This document shows positions 1 through 9,786 of a DNA stretch of 64,000 nucleotides, piece after piece. The stretch is from Blattabacterium cuenoti. Lineage in GTDB: Bacteria; Bacteroidota; Bacteroidia; Flavobacteriales; Blattabacteriaceae. Location of the stretch: positions 11,673 to 75,672 of the forward strand of contig NZ_CP059190.1 of the NCBI RefSeq assembly GCF_014251555.1, written 5' to 3'. The notes below the pieces were generated by a model. That model had not been told where the DNA came from, did no database searches, and saw only the letters and a program-made list of their open reading frames with translations. Numbering within the stretch: position 1 is the stretch's first letter; every line of letters begins with the position of its first letter. A program made the translations under genes and the position numbers.

Positions 1-518
1 AAAATAGATAATCCTTCTCTATATAAAGTTAAAAGAAAAGAAGAAAAAACTATAGAAGAACCTGGATCAGGTTGGATAAATATTAAAAAAGTAGGCAATA
101 TCAATATAATACATGTATAGAATAATACTTTTTTATTTTTAATATTATCTTGACTCATCAAATGAGCTACCATTAAAGATGTAGATATTTTAGCTAATTC
201 AGAAGGTTGAAAACTAATAGGTCCAAAAACGTACCAAGATTTTGATCCATTTACGTTTTTTCCAAAAAAAAACACTCCAACCAAAAGAAATAACGTAAAT
301 AAAAAGAAAAATGGGGTAAAATATTTATAGTGAATGGGTTTAAATAAAAAAACAAAAAATATGAAAACAAAACTTAACAAAATCCATATTAATTGTTTTT
401 CTGCTTTTTCAGAAGAAACGGAATACAAATTCATACATCCAAAAAAAATCATGAAAATATAAATTGTTATGATTCCCCAGTCTATATTTTTTAATAATAT
501 TTTATTTCTTTTTATCAA
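1..518 (-). CDS. rodA: RodA, peptidoglycan glycosyltransferase of the elongasome (partial, N-terminal part)
   Basis: About 172 N-terminal residues of a SEDS-family polytopic membrane protein; the rest lies beyond the window start. RodA polymerises glycan strands from lipid II together with PBP2. The reverse strand reads several hydrophobic helices, then WYVFGPISFQPSELAK and QPDPGSS, which match the conserved SEDS loops. It is the last visible gene of the mre operon, directly after mrdA. No in-frame ATG exists near the N-terminus. The best start I see is TTG at 518, which overlaps the mrdA 3' end by 17 bp. The family call is firm; the exact start is inferred. Confidence 0.85.
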   Translation of the reverse strand, partial: MIKRNKILLKNIDWGIITIYIFMIFFGCMNLYSVSSEKAEKQLIWILLSFVFIFFVFLFKPIHYKYFTPFFFLFTLFLLVGVFFFGKNVNGSKSWYVFGPISFQPSELAKISTSLMVAHLMSQDNIKNKKVLFYTCIILILPTFLIFIQPDPGSSIVFSSFLLTLYREGLSI

Positions 519-2412
519 AAGAACTTTTTGTATAAGAATTATTGAATTTTTTCATTTTTGCTATGGAATCGTATATTTTCTGCAATCCTGAAGTCATTAT
601 TTTTTTTTCCAAATTTTTCCTATGTACATCATTATTTATGTACTTTTCCGCAATAAGACTAGCAATAGGACCAGCCCAACGAGATCCAAAACCTCCATTT
701 TCTATTATAACAGAAATAGCAATTTTAGGATCTTCTACAGGAGCAAATAATATAAAAACAGAATGATCAGGTAAAGAAACTATTTTATGGTTATTAATTT
801 TAAGGAAATTCTGAGCAGTTCCTGTTTTTCCAGCCATTCTAATATCAGATGATTTAAAACTCTTTCCTGTTCCAATTATAAAAACTTTTTCCATTCCATT
901 AATAATTAAATCAAAATATTTACTTTTTACTTTAGTATGTTTAGCTTTAGTATAATTCGGATTAGATATAGGTTGATGATTTATGCGTTTTACAATATGT
1001 GGAGTATAGAAAAAGCCCTTATTCGCTATAGCACAAACCATATTAGCTAATTGAATAGGAGTAACATTGATTTCTCCTTGTCCTATACTATTGGAAATAA
1101 TAGTAATAGCATTCCATTTTGTAGTTCCACCATATTTTTTATTGTAATAATCTCCTGAAGGGATGACTCCTTTTTCTCCTGTTGCTAAATCATTATACAA
1201 ATAATTTCCAAAACCAAAACTTTTGATAATCTCACTCCATTCATTAACTCCTCTTGTTAAATTTTTAGGATATTTTTCAATAACACGTTTATAAACTTGT
1301 GCAAAATAATTATTGCAAGAAACAGCAACAGCTGTTTCTACTCCTATAGGTAATCCATGAATTCCAGAATGGCAATGAATTCTTTTTTTTCCATACTTAA
1401 ATCCTTTATAACATATGAATGTAGTATTGGAATCCACCACTCCCATTTGAAGACCAGCTAATTCTGTAAGTAATTTAAATGGAGAAGCTGGAGGATAACG
1501 AGCTTGTGTAGTTCTATCAAATAAAGGATTATCTATAGTATCTCTCATTAATTTTTTAAATTCTTTAGAACGATTAATTCCTACAAATAAATTAGGATTA
1601 TTAATAGGACTAGACACCAATGATAAAATTTCTCCATTTTTAGGATTAATAGCGACTATTCCTCCTTTTTTTTGATACATAAGTTGTTCCGCGTATTCTT
1701 GCAAATTCCAATCTATAGTTAAAGAAATATCATTTCCACTAACAGCTTTGATATCATTTCTTCTATTATTGTAATTCCCTATAATACAACCTTTTCTATC
1801 TCTAACCCAATATTTTATTCCCTTTTTTCCTCTCAGAATTTTTTCATAAGATTTTTCCACTCCAGCCCAACCAATAAAATCTCCCATTTGATAATAATTA
1901 GATTCTTTTTTAATATCTTTTTGAGTCACCTCTCCTATATATCCCAAAACATTGGCTGAACTTTCTACTTTGTAATCTCTAAGAGAACGTTTTGTCCAAT
2001 CAAATCCTTTATATTTATAAAGTTTTTCTTGTATGGTCGCAAATTTTTCTTTTGATATAAAAGGAAGAAAAACAGATGGTAAATATTTAGAATAAGCTTT
2101 TGCTTTTTCTAAATTTTTAGAAAAAGTTTTTTTTTCAATTCCTACAAGATTACAAAATTCTATAATATTGAAATGTTCATCTATAAAAATTGGAATAACT
2201 ATTAATTCATAAATAAATTTATTGAAAACCAATAAATTTTCATTTCTATCAAAAATAGATCCTCTTTCAGGAATAATTATTTCTTGTTTTATTGAAGTAT
2301 TAAAAGCATTCAGAATATACTTTTCCGTATATATTTGTATAAAAAATAATCTAATTATAAAAACCAAACCTATAGAACTTAATAAAATGTAAAACTTATA
2401 TAATTTTTTCAA
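502..2412 (-). CDS. mrdA: Penicillin-binding protein 2 (peptidoglycan transpeptidase)
   Basis: Class B PBP that cross-links peptidoglycan during rod elongation. One N-terminal membrane anchor (about residues 7-27) is followed by a dimerisation domain (PERGSIFDRN near 48-57) and a transpeptidase domain. All three penicillin-binding motifs are present: SPFK at 310-313 with the catalytic Ser310, SCN at 365-367, and KTGT at 529-532. At 636 residues it is normal for the family. The start codon is TTG at 2412, and an in-frame TAA two codons upstream leaves no other choice. The TTGA overlap with the mreD stop suggests translational coupling. It pairs with RodA downstream. Confidence 0.95.
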   Translation of the reverse strand: MKKLYKFYILLSSIGLVFIIRLFFIQIYTEKYILNAFNTSIKQEIIIPERGSIFDRNENLLVFNKFIYELIVIPIFIDEHFNIIEFCNLVGIEKKTFSKNLEKAKAYSKYLPSVFLPFISKEKFATIQEKLYKYKGFDWTKRSLRDYKVESSANVLGYIGEVTQKDIKKESNYYQMGDFIGWAGVEKSYEKILRGKKGIKYWVRDRKGCIIGNYNNRRNDIKAVSGNDISLTIDWNLQEYAEQLMYQKKGGIVAINPKNGEILSLVSSPINNPNLFVGINRSKEFKKLMRDTIDNPLFDRTTQARYPPASPFKLLTELAGLQMGVVDSNTTFICYKGFKYGKKRIHCHSGIHGLPIGVETAVAVSCNNYFAQVYKRVIEKYPKNLTRGVNEWSEIIKSFGFGNYLYNDLATGEKGVIPSGDYYNKKYGGTTKWNAITIISNSIGQGEINVTPIQLANMVCAIANKGFFYTPHIVKRINHQPISNPNYTKAKHTKVKSKYFDLIINGMEKVFIIGTGKSFKSSDIRMAGKTGTAQNFLKINNHKIVSLPDHSVFILFAPVEDPKIAISVIIENGGFGSRWAGPIASLIAEKYINNDVHRKNLEKKIMTSGLQKIYDSIAKMKKFNNSYTKSSFDKKK

Positions 2413-2918
2413 TGTTTAATTTTTCTGAAAAAAAAATATATAATACATAAAATAGTTGTAAAAATACTGCTGAATATTGCTCTAAATAAAATAATTCTAC
2501 TCAAAGTTGTCCCCTTCAATATTTCTAATATTAACAAAGAAAAATGATGTGTAATAACTAATGAAAAGATATAAAGAGTTTTTCTAATAAAAGGCAATTC
2601 ATAAATAGAAAAATCATTTCTGTTTATGACATTTTTTCCATCAAAAAATAGTAAAAAATTTAATCTTAAAAAAGCAGACAAAGTAGTAGAAAAAGCATGA
2701 ATTCCTCCAGAATTCATACAATGATCTATAACCCATCCAATTAAAAAAGATAAAAATAAGAATAAAAATTTATTTCTGTTGTAGGGATAGACTAATATAA
2801 AAAGTACATATATATAAGAATAGCATCCTAAAAATAATGGATTTAATATTGATATTTGAATTAAACAAAGAAGAAAAATGAAAAAAACGGAAACAATAAA
2901 ATTTCTGATAAAATTCAT
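2409..2918 (-). CDS. mreD: MreD, rod-shape-determining membrane protein
   Basis: A 169-residue, very hydrophobic protein with about five predicted membrane helices, as expected for MreD, which links MreC to the elongation complex in the inner membrane. Sequence identity of MreD is weak in general, so the call rests mainly on position between mreC and mrdA, length and helix pattern. It overlaps the mreC stop by 1 base (TAATG) and the mrdA start by 4 bases, so the operon is tightly coupled. ATG start at 2918. Confidence 0.85.
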   Translation of the reverse strand: MNFIRNFIVSVFFIFLLCLIQISILNPLFLGCYSYIYVLFILVYPYNRNKFLFLFLSFLIGWVIDHCMNSGGIHAFSTTLSAFLRLNFLLFFDGKNVINRNDFSIYELPFIRKTLYIFSLVITHHFSLLILEILKGTTLSRIILFRAIFSSIFTTILCIIYFFFRKIKH

Positions 2919-3751
2919 TATTTATTTTCAACTTTATAAAGTTGAACATCATTCCACTCTTTTTTAAATAAATTTTTTACAACATAAGCGTTTTCTATAG
3001 TAGAAAAATTAGCCATCAATTTTACTTTTATAATATAATTAGCATGTTCTTCATCAAATTTATAGGAGAAAACTTTTCCAAGTTCGATTCCTTCAGGAAA
3101 AGTAGCAGATTTTCCATCTGTTTCCACTATATCTCCTTTATGTATTGTGGAGTGTCTAGGAATATCATACAAAACTACATATTCGTGATCTAGTCCATCC
3201 CAACTTAGAGTTCCAAAATATTTATTTTTTTTCAGTCTAGCATTTACTTTAATTTTTGGATTTAAAAGAGAAATAGCGATACTAAAATGGGGAGATGTTT
3301 TTATAATAATTCCTGCAATTCCATCAGATAATATAATCCCCATATCAGGTTTAATTCCATCTATACTCCCTTTATTTATAGTTATGTAATTTTCCTGCTC
3401 ATGAATACTGTTATTTATAATTTTTACGGGAGTAAAAATATATTGTTGTAAATAGTTTACATCTTCTTCTTTGAAATCTTTAGATATTTTTTTTATTTTA
3501 TAAAATATGTAAGCATTGCGTAATTTCTTGTTTTCATTTAACAATTTTTTATTTTCAATTTCTAATAAAAAATAACTACGTAACTTGTAAATGGTTTCAT
3601 AAATCTTTCCAATCATGAAATTGGAAGAACCGTCGTAAATATATTGATGAAGTTTGGAATTTGAAAAAGAAAGAAAAATAGCTGTACATTCTAGTAGAAA
3701 AAAGAAAATAAAAAAACGCCATTTCAAAAGAAAACTAAAAAATTCACGCAT
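2918..3751 (-). CDS. mreC: MreC, periplasmic scaffold of the elongasome
   Basis: A 277-residue protein with one N-terminal membrane helix (about residues 12-30), a charged coiled-coil stretch (around 60-95, rich in E, N, K and L) and a C-terminal beta domain. GSIDGIKPDMGIILSDGIAG near 125-150 is the typical MreC core. MreC binds PBP2 and connects it to cytoplasmic MreB filaments. It lies 19 bp after mreB and overlaps mreD by one base. ATG start at 3751. Confidence 0.92.
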   Translation of the reverse strand: MREFFSFLLKWRFFIFFFLLECTAIFLSFSNSKLHQYIYDGSSNFMIGKIYETIYKLRSYFLLEIENKKLLNENKKLRNAYIFYKIKKISKDFKEEDVNYLQQYIFTPVKIINNSIHEQENYITINKGSIDGIKPDMGIILSDGIAGIIIKTSPHFSIAISLLNPKIKVNARLKKNKYFGTLSWDGLDHEYVVLYDIPRHSTIHKGDIVETDGKSATFPEGIELGKVFSYKFDEEHANYIIKVKLMANFSTIENAYVVKNLFKKEWNDVQLYKVENK

Positions 3752-3770
3752 AAGATTTATCTTATCTATC

Positions 3771-4811
3771 CTATTTCATTAAGAATGTAAATTTATCAAT
3801 ATTTTTCAATGCAACACCTGTTCCTTTAACTACAGCTCTTAAAGGATCATCTACTAAAGAGACAGAAAGTCCCGTTTTTTTAGATATTCTTTTATCCAAT
3901 CCTCTCAAAAGAGATCCCCCCCCAGCCATATAGATTCCTGTTTTATAAACATCTGCTGCAAGTTCTGGTGGCGTTCTTGAAAGAGTTTCCATCACAGCAT
4001 CCTCTATTCGTAAAATTGATTTATCAAGAGCCGGAATAGTTTCTTTATAAGAAAGATTCATTTCTTTTGGTTTTCCTGTAGGTAGATCTCTACCTTGTAT
4101 ATGAATATCATCAGGAGGCGGTTCAATTGATTCCATTGCTGCCCCTATATCTATTTTTATTTTTTCTGCAGTTCTTTCACCAATATACAAATTGTATTTG
4201 GAACGAAGAAAATAAGCGATGTCATTAGTAAAAACATCTCCAGCTGTTTTTATGGATTTTTGACAAACAATTCCTCCTAGAGCAATGACTCCACATTCTG
4301 TAGTTCCTCCACCTATATCAATAATCATATTTCCTTCTGCTTTGGTAACTGAAATTCCAGAACCTATAGCAGCGGCCATAGGCTCTTCAATAAGATAAAC
4401 TTCTTTGGCATTTAGATGTTGAGCAGAATCTTTGACTGCTCTTTTTTCTACTTCTGTGATTCCGGATGGAATACAAATTACCATTGTTAATGATGGAGTA
4501 AAAAATCTATTATTTATACCTGGTACTTTCTTTATAAATTCTCTTATCATAAGTTCAGCTACTTGATAATCCGCAATAACTCCGTCTTTTAATGGTTTAT
4601 AGATTTTAATGTTTTCATGTGTTTTTCCTTGCATTTGTTTTGCTTCCTCTCCGACAGCTAATACTTTTTTTGTTCTTACATCTATAGCTATTATTGAAGG
4701 TAAATCCACTATCACTTTATTATTATGCATAATAAGTGTATTTGCTGTTCCTAAATCTATGGCAATCTCTTGACTAAAGAGGTTTTTCATAAAATCTATT
4801 ATTAATCCCAT
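3771..4811 (-). CDS. mreB: MreB, bacterial actin that guides cell-wall elongation
   Basis: A 346-residue actin-fold ATPase forming membrane-bound filaments that position the wall-synthesis machinery. The nucleotide-binding phosphate loops are clear: AIDLGTANTL near residue 18, IDIGGGTTECGVIALGG near 165-180, and the GIYMAGGGSLLRG adenosine loop near 292-305. It is the first gene of the minus-strand cell-shape operon, and the 80-bp gap to divergent folK should hold its promoter, though I could not assign boxes with confidence. ATG start at 4811. Confidence 0.97.
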   Translation of the reverse strand: MGLIIDFMKNLFSQEIAIDLGTANTLIMHNNKVIVDLPSIIAIDVRTKKVLAVGEEAKQMQGKTHENIKIYKPLKDGVIADYQVAELMIREFIKKVPGINNRFFTPSLTMVICIPSGITEVEKRAVKDSAQHLNAKEVYLIEEPMAAAIGSGISVTKAEGNMIIDIGGGTTECGVIALGGIVCQKSIKTAGDVFTNDIAYFLRSKYNLYIGERTAEKIKIDIGAAMESIEPPPDDIHIQGRDLPTGKPKEMNLSYKETIPALDKSILRIEDAVMETLSRTPPELAADVYKTGIYMAGGGSLLRGLDKRISKKTGLSVSLVDDPLRAVVKGTGVALKNIDKFTFLMK

Positions 4812-4891
4812 TACATTAATATTTCTTCATGTAATTTAAATAAAAAATACAGTTTTTCAGTATATTAAACATTTTATATAAATTTTTTCTT

Positions 4892-5401
4892 TTGAAGGAA
4901 CATCATGTCTTTTTGTTACAAGGTAGTAATAAAAAAAATCGTAAAGAATATTTGGATCAATCTTTAATTTTGATATCTCAAAAGATTGGAAAAGTTCTTA
5001 AAAAATCTTCATATTTTGAAAGCGAAGCATGGAACATGAAAAATTCGCCTTCTTTTTATAATAGAGTTTTATATGTAAAGACTAGTCATTCTCCTATTAG
5101 TCTTTTAGAAAATATTTTGAATATAGAATTTCTAATAGGAAGAAAAAAGAATCATAATAATCATACAGGAGAATATAAAAATAGAGAAATAGATATAGAT
5201 ATTTTATTTTATGATCATATCATTATATCTAGTTCTATTTTGACTATTCCACATCCTCTATTGCATATGAGAAAATTTGTTTTAGAACCTATGTGTGAAA
5301 TTAGCCCAAATAAAAGTCATCCCATATTTAATTTGACGATTTTAGAGATATTAGGAGTGTGCACAGATAAGTTAAATGTAAAAAAAAAATTACTGAACTA
5401 A
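4892..5401 (+). CDS. folK: 6-hydroxymethyl-7,8-dihydropterin pyrophosphokinase
   Basis: A 169-residue HPPK that transfers pyrophosphate from ATP to hydroxymethyl-dihydropterin in folate synthesis. The N-terminal LLQGSNKKNR matches the substrate loop, ESEAW follows the variable region, and REIDIDILFYD plus IPHPLLHMRKFVLEP are the conserved metal/ATP-binding signatures. The start is TTG at 4892, as no in-frame ATG precedes the conserved N-terminus. It stands alone on the plus strand, divergent from mreB; no other folate gene is in the window. Confidence 0.93.
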   Translation: MKEHHVFLLQGSNKKNRKEYLDQSLILISQKIGKVLKKSSYFESEAWNMKNSPSFYNRVLYVKTSHSPISLLENILNIEFLIGRKKNHNNHTGEYKNREIDIDILFYDHIIISSSILTIPHPLLHMRKFVLEPMCEISPNKSHPIFNLTILEILGVCTDKLNVKKKLLN

Positions 5402-5465
5402 ATTATTTCACCATGGATGTATGTATGTTCTGGCTATAATTTTCACATAATAAAACAAAAATAAT

Positions 5466-7709
5466 TTGTTTCATAAAAAGACTCAGTTTTCTATTTTCAT
5501 TATCATGTTATTCGTTTCTATTTTTTCGTTTTTTGTTTATGCAAATGAAAAAAATGAAAAAATAGAAAATAACGATTATCAAGAAAATAATTTTTTTAAA
5601 GACTTTGAAAACATTATAAAATATAAATCAGATAGACAAGAACATAATATAAAAGAAGGGAAATCCTATCTAAAAGGAAAAGCTTCTATAGAATATGATG
5701 ATATAAAAATTCAAGCAGATTGGATTGAATTTAATTGGAAAAATGGAGATTTGCACGCAATTCAAAAAGAAAAATTTGTCCTTTTCCAACAAGGAAATCA
5801 TCAATCCACTTTCAGTAATTTTCACTTCAATTTGAAGAGCAAAAAAATAGAAGCAAAAGATTTTTATATGAAAAGTAAAAATCACATGATTACAGCAAGC
5901 AGCATTGAAAAAAATGATCAAAATATAAGTTTAATGAAAAAAATTACATATATATCAGATCCTTTTTTTCTAAAAAAGAAAGACAGCGATCCTGACTTTT
6001 ATTTGAAAACAAATTTTTTAAAATATTCTCATTTTAAGAAATATATTTTTTCTGGTCCAGTTTTTTTTTATTGGTATAAAGTTCCGATGCCCATATTTTT
6101 TCCTTTTTTATATGTTCCTGTAAAAGAGTTTAATCAGGAACATATAAAAAAGGATTCTTATGGAATGAAATATCCAAAAATTGGAATTCAAAATAAAAGG
6201 ATTTATGTGGAAGATATAGAATTATTTTTTCAAATTTACAATTTATTTAATTTTCAAATATTAAGTTCTATATATAACACAGATAAATGGAAATTTAAAA
6301 CAAGAATGGAATATAAATTGAAATATTCCTATGATGGTTTTTTTGATTTCAATTATCAATCTATCTCAAATAAACAACATGATTATCAATTTCAATGGAA
6401 ACATAATCAAGATTCAAAATCAGATTCTGATACAAATTTTAATGCAGACATTCATTATAATAAAAATATACTATCCGACAAAAATGACAACGAAACTCTT
6501 TCATATTTAAGTATAAGAAAAAAATTTTCTAATTATTTATTGTTTATGGATGCTTATATGGTACAACAAAAAATAAACAATAATAAGGTGGGAATAAAAT
6601 TTATAATTCCAGAATTGATTTTTCATATGAAAAATATGCTCTTCAATAATCAAAAAAACTTATTTTTGCGTCATACAAGCATAGAAAATAAAATATTGAT
6701 TCATAATTTTGTGGATTGTTGTCATAAAACAGCATCCTTTCATACTGGATTCAATCACAAAATGAATCTTTCTACTTATTTTTCTTTTTTCGATTCTTAT
6801 TTGAAAATTTCACCTAAAATTTTTTATGAGGAATTTTATGTATGGAAATTTCCTTACTCCTGCGTTTCAAATTTGCAAAAAATAGATTTTTTAGCAGACC
6901 TGATATCTATCCCATTCAATAAGACTTTAGAAATCAAAAAAAATGTTTTTTTATTGAAACATCAAATAGAACCTGCGTTTTCTTTCTATGTTAGGTACTT
7001 TCCTCCTGTTTTTCATAATGAAAAAAATCATTTTGAAAAAAAAATAAACTTTATATTAAATAATGATTTGGATCTTCAAATAAAAAACACATTTAATGAA
7101 TATAAAAAAATAAAAATGCTTAAAAATTTGAGTTCATCATTTATTGTCGATCAAAATTCTATCAAATGGGACAATTTACATATTGTCGGTCATGCTGATT
7201 TGACAGAAAATTTAGGGATAAAATATAAAGGGGGCATAAATTTTGTTGAAAAAAAGAAGAAAATGAAGTATTTTGATTTTTCTTTTTTTTGGAATTATGA
7301 AACTAATTTTTTCTCTGCAAAAAATGAATATAAAAAAAAAGGAAAAAATCGTTATGATTACTTTCTTTTTGATAAAAAAAATTATGCAAAGTATTCAATT
7401 CCATTGTCTTTTAAAATTGACTTTCATTCTAATTATGAAAACTATATCAATCAAAAAAAATTGTTTAACACTTTTTTAAGCATAAATGGATCTATAAATA
7501 TTACAAAATATTGGAAAATTGATATTCATACAGATTATGATCTATTTAAAAAAAAGGTAATGTTTGCTAATATTATTTTTTATAGAGATTTAAGAAGTTT
7601 TAAGATGAGTTTTAATTGGATTCCTATGGAAAATCCTTCTTGGCATTTTTTTATTGGGATTAAAGATCCAAATTTGAGTAATATTATACAGTATAATGAA
7701 AAAAACTAA
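5466..7709 (+). CDS. lptD: LptD-like outer-membrane LPS assembly protein
   Basis: A 747-residue secreted protein with a signal peptide (about residues 1-26: HKK followed by a hydrophobic stretch ending FVYANE) and a TTG start at 5466. An N-terminal OstA/LptA-like beta domain (SIEYDDIKIQADWIEFNWKN near 75-94) precedes a long barrel region containing PMPIFFPFLYVP, the Bacteroidota LptD hallmark. LptD with LptE inserts lipopolysaccharide into the outer leaflet. It is shorter than the roughly 850-930 residues I associate with free-living flavobacterial homologues (from memory, not measured), suggesting trimmed barrel loops. An OstA-like gene and lptB lie nearby, supporting an LPS export role. Confidence 0.82.
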   Translation: MFHKKTQFSIFIIMLFVSIFSFFVYANEKNEKIENNDYQENNFFKDFENIIKYKSDRQEHNIKEGKSYLKGKASIEYDDIKIQADWIEFNWKNGDLHAIQKEKFVLFQQGNHQSTFSNFHFNLKSKKIEAKDFYMKSKNHMITASSIEKNDQNISLMKKITYISDPFFLKKKDSDPDFYLKTNFLKYSHFKKYIFSGPVFFYWYKVPMPIFFPFLYVPVKEFNQEHIKKDSYGMKYPKIGIQNKRIYVEDIELFFQIYNLFNFQILSSIYNTDKWKFKTRMEYKLKYSYDGFFDFNYQSISNKQHDYQFQWKHNQDSKSDSDTNFNADIHYNKNILSDKNDNETLSYLSIRKKFSNYLLFMDAYMVQQKINNNKVGIKFIIPELIFHMKNMLFNNQKNLFLRHTSIENKILIHNFVDCCHKTASFHTGFNHKMNLSTYFSFFDSYLKISPKIFYEEFYVWKFPYSCVSNLQKIDFLADLISIPFNKTLEIKKNVFLLKHQIEPAFSFYVRYFPPVFHNEKNHFEKKINFILNNDLDLQIKNTFNEYKKIKMLKNLSSSFIVDQNSIKWDNLHIVGHADLTENLGIKYKGGINFVEKKKKMKYFDFSFFWNYETNFFSAKNEYKKKGKNRYDYFLFDKKNYAKYSIPLSFKIDFHSNYENYINQKKLFNTFLSINGSINITKYWKIDIHTDYDLFKKKVMFANIIFYRDLRSFKMSFNWIPMENPSWHFFIGIKDPNLSNIIQYNEKN

Positions 7710-7721
7710 AATAAATTAAAT

Positions 7722-8105
7722 ATGATCTCAAAAAAATTTTCAATAGAAAAAATTCCATCTTATGGACCATATAGCACATGTGTTCTTGTGGGTTTTTTTT
7801 TATTTGTTTCTGGACAAATAGCTGTGGATCCAAAAACTGGAAAATTAATTTCCGATTCTATAGAAATGGAAACAAGGAAAATAATGGAAAATCTGAAAAT
7901 TATTCTTTCAGAAAATGGAATAGGGTTTCAAAATGTTATTAAGACTTCTATTTTTGTAAAAAATATGAATCATCTTTCTAAAATAAATGATGTATATTCC
8001 GACTTTTTTCATGAAGGAAATTACCCAGCTAGAGAAACTATTCAAGTTTCTGGATTACCAAAAAATGCTAATATAGAAATATCTTTGATTGCATGCAAAA
8101 ATTAG
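7722..8105 (+). CDS. ridA: RidA/YjgF family enamine/imine deaminase
   Basis: A 127-residue protein of normal RidA length. RidA hydrolyses reactive 2-aminoacrylate and related enamines released by PLP enzymes. Conserved features are the SGQIAVDPKTGKL segment and PARETIQVSGLP with the substrate-carboxylate-binding Arg, followed by ANIEISLIA. It sits 12 bp after lptD, and its last 17 bases overlap the longest reading of the next gene. ATG start at 7722. The neighbouring genes do not share its pathway. Confidence 0.93.
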   Translation: MISKKFSIEKIPSYGPYSTCVLVGFFLFVSGQIAVDPKTGKLISDSIEMETRKIMENLKIILSENGIGFQNVIKTSIFVKNMNHLSKINDVYSDFFHEGNYPARETIQVSGLPKNANIEISLIACKN

Positions 8106-9774
8106 ATATTTTATTGTCAAATTAATTGTGAAATATTGCTTTTTATTCTTTTTTTTTATTTTATTCCTAAATCAAGCACATTCTGATAATATACAGCTTT
8201 TTCATGCTGATTTAATACAAAAAAATGATCATAATGATTTTATTTTTTTAATAGGAAATGTTCATTTTAAATATAAAAAATATCATCTTTTTTGTGATCA
8301 GGCTATTTATCATAAAAAAAACAATAGATTGTATGGTTCTGGAAATGTCCAATTACAATCAGAAAAAAATAAAATAATTTCTAAAAAAATATATATAGAA
8401 GATAATTTCTCTCATTTCAAACTATCAGGTGGAGTAATTTTATCTATAGAAAGGATCAAATTAATAGCTGATACAATCAACTATGATTTAAGAAAAAAAT
8501 TACTTAAAGCTGTTAATAATGTAGTTTTTCTTTTTAAGAAGTTAAAGCTAACCACAAATATGTTAGAATATGATTTAAACCGAAATAAAATTTTTTATAA
8601 AAAAAATAGTATCATTTACTATGATGATTATACTATACATAGTAAAGAAGGTTTTTTTTCTCCTAATGAAGAAAAGGCAGAATTAAAAGATGGAATTAAA
8701 TTGGTTAGTAAAAACTATACTGTACATGCTGAGGTGTTGGAATATTTTTTTAAACAAAATAAAATAAATTTTAATCGTTCTGCTGTTATCAGACAAAATG
8801 ATAAGTCAGATAACTTTATCTATGTTAAAAAAGCATTGTTTCTTATTCAAAAAAAAATATTTCTATTAGAAAAATATATTAGTATTCATTATAACGAAAA
8901 AATTATAAAAGGAAAATATTTGTTTTTTGATCAAAAAAAAAAATATGGATTTATTAGAAATTTTTTACTAGAAGATTTAAAGAAAAAATATTTTTTGATG
9001 GGTGGATATGGAAAGTTTGATTTTAATAATGATTCTTTGATTTTAAAAGAAAATCCAAAAATCGTAAGAATATCAAAAAAAAATTCTTTTCTTATTTATT
9101 CAGACATTTTAAAGATAAATTTAAAAAAAAATTCTGCATATTCAATTCAAGCTTTTTCTGTTAAAAGTTTTTTTTTGAATGAGTCTATTCAAGGAAGATG
9201 CAGTGTTTTGAATTATGAATCTTCAAATGATTACATTCAATTTGATGGAGATCCTATTTTTTGGTTTCAAAACTACCAAATAACCGGTAAATCCATCCAT
9301 ATTTTTTTTCTAGAAAAAAATGAATATTTTTTGAAATCCATAAATATAAAAAATGCTTCTTATATAGAAAAAATAAATTCGAAAGAATTTAATCAAGTAG
9401 AAGGAGATATCATGATTGGTTTTTTTAATGAAAAAAATATTTTAGAAAAAATTTTCGTTCAAGGAAATATTAATAGCATTATTTTTCTTTATCCTAAGAA
9501 GTTAATAAATAAATCTTCTTGTGGTATCCTCTCATTATATTTAGATAGAGAAAAAAAAATAAGGGATATTTCTTGTGTAGAACAGGCTTATTCAGAATTA
9601 ATTCCTATATCTGAAAAAACTCCCAATAAATTTCTTTTTCTTCCCAAATTTTCTTGGAAAGAAAAAGAAAAACCCAATGGATATAAAAACATTTTTGTGT
9701 ACAAAGAAATAAAAAAATACAGAAAAGAAAATCATTTAGAACAAGAAGAAATAAAAAAAATAATAAAAAAATAG
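8089..9774 (+). CDS. OstA-like (LptA/LptC-related) periplasmic LPS transport protein
   Basis: A 561-residue exported protein with repeated OstA/LptA-type beta-jellyroll units (for example LIGNVHFKYKKYHLFCDQAIYHKK and GSGNVQLQSEKNKIISKK near the N-terminus). Such proteins form or extend the periplasmic bridge that carries LPS between membranes. The longest frame starts at TTG 8089 within ridA; GTG 8128 would give a tidier signal peptide (KYCFLFFFFILFLNQAHS). The C-terminal half is low-complexity, Lys/Phe/Ile-rich and diverged. With lptD just upstream and lptB at 14764 an LPS role is likely, but the exact Lpt homologue is not certain. Confidence 0.75.
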   Translation: MHAKIRYFIVKLIVKYCFLFFFFILFLNQAHSDNIQLFHADLIQKNDHNDFIFLIGNVHFKYKKYHLFCDQAIYHKKNNRLYGSGNVQLQSEKNKIISKKIYIEDNFSHFKLSGGVILSIERIKLIADTINYDLRKKLLKAVNNVVFLFKKLKLTTNMLEYDLNRNKIFYKKNSIIYYDDYTIHSKEGFFSPNEEKAELKDGIKLVSKNYTVHAEVLEYFFKQNKINFNRSAVIRQNDKSDNFIYVKKALFLIQKKIFLLEKYISIHYNEKIIKGKYLFFDQKKKYGFIRNFLLEDLKKKYFLMGGYGKFDFNNDSLILKENPKIVRISKKNSFLIYSDILKINLKKNSAYSIQAFSVKSFFLNESIQGRCSVLNYESSNDYIQFDGDPIFWFQNYQITGKSIHIFFLEKNEYFLKSINIKNASYIEKINSKEFNQVEGDIMIGFFNEKNILEKIFVQGNINSIIFLYPKKLINKSSCGILSLYLDREKKIRDISCVEQAYSELIPISEKTPNKFLFLPKFSWKEKEKPNGYKNIFVYKEIKKYRKENHLEQEEIKKIIKK

Positions 9775-9786
9775 AACTAAATTCTT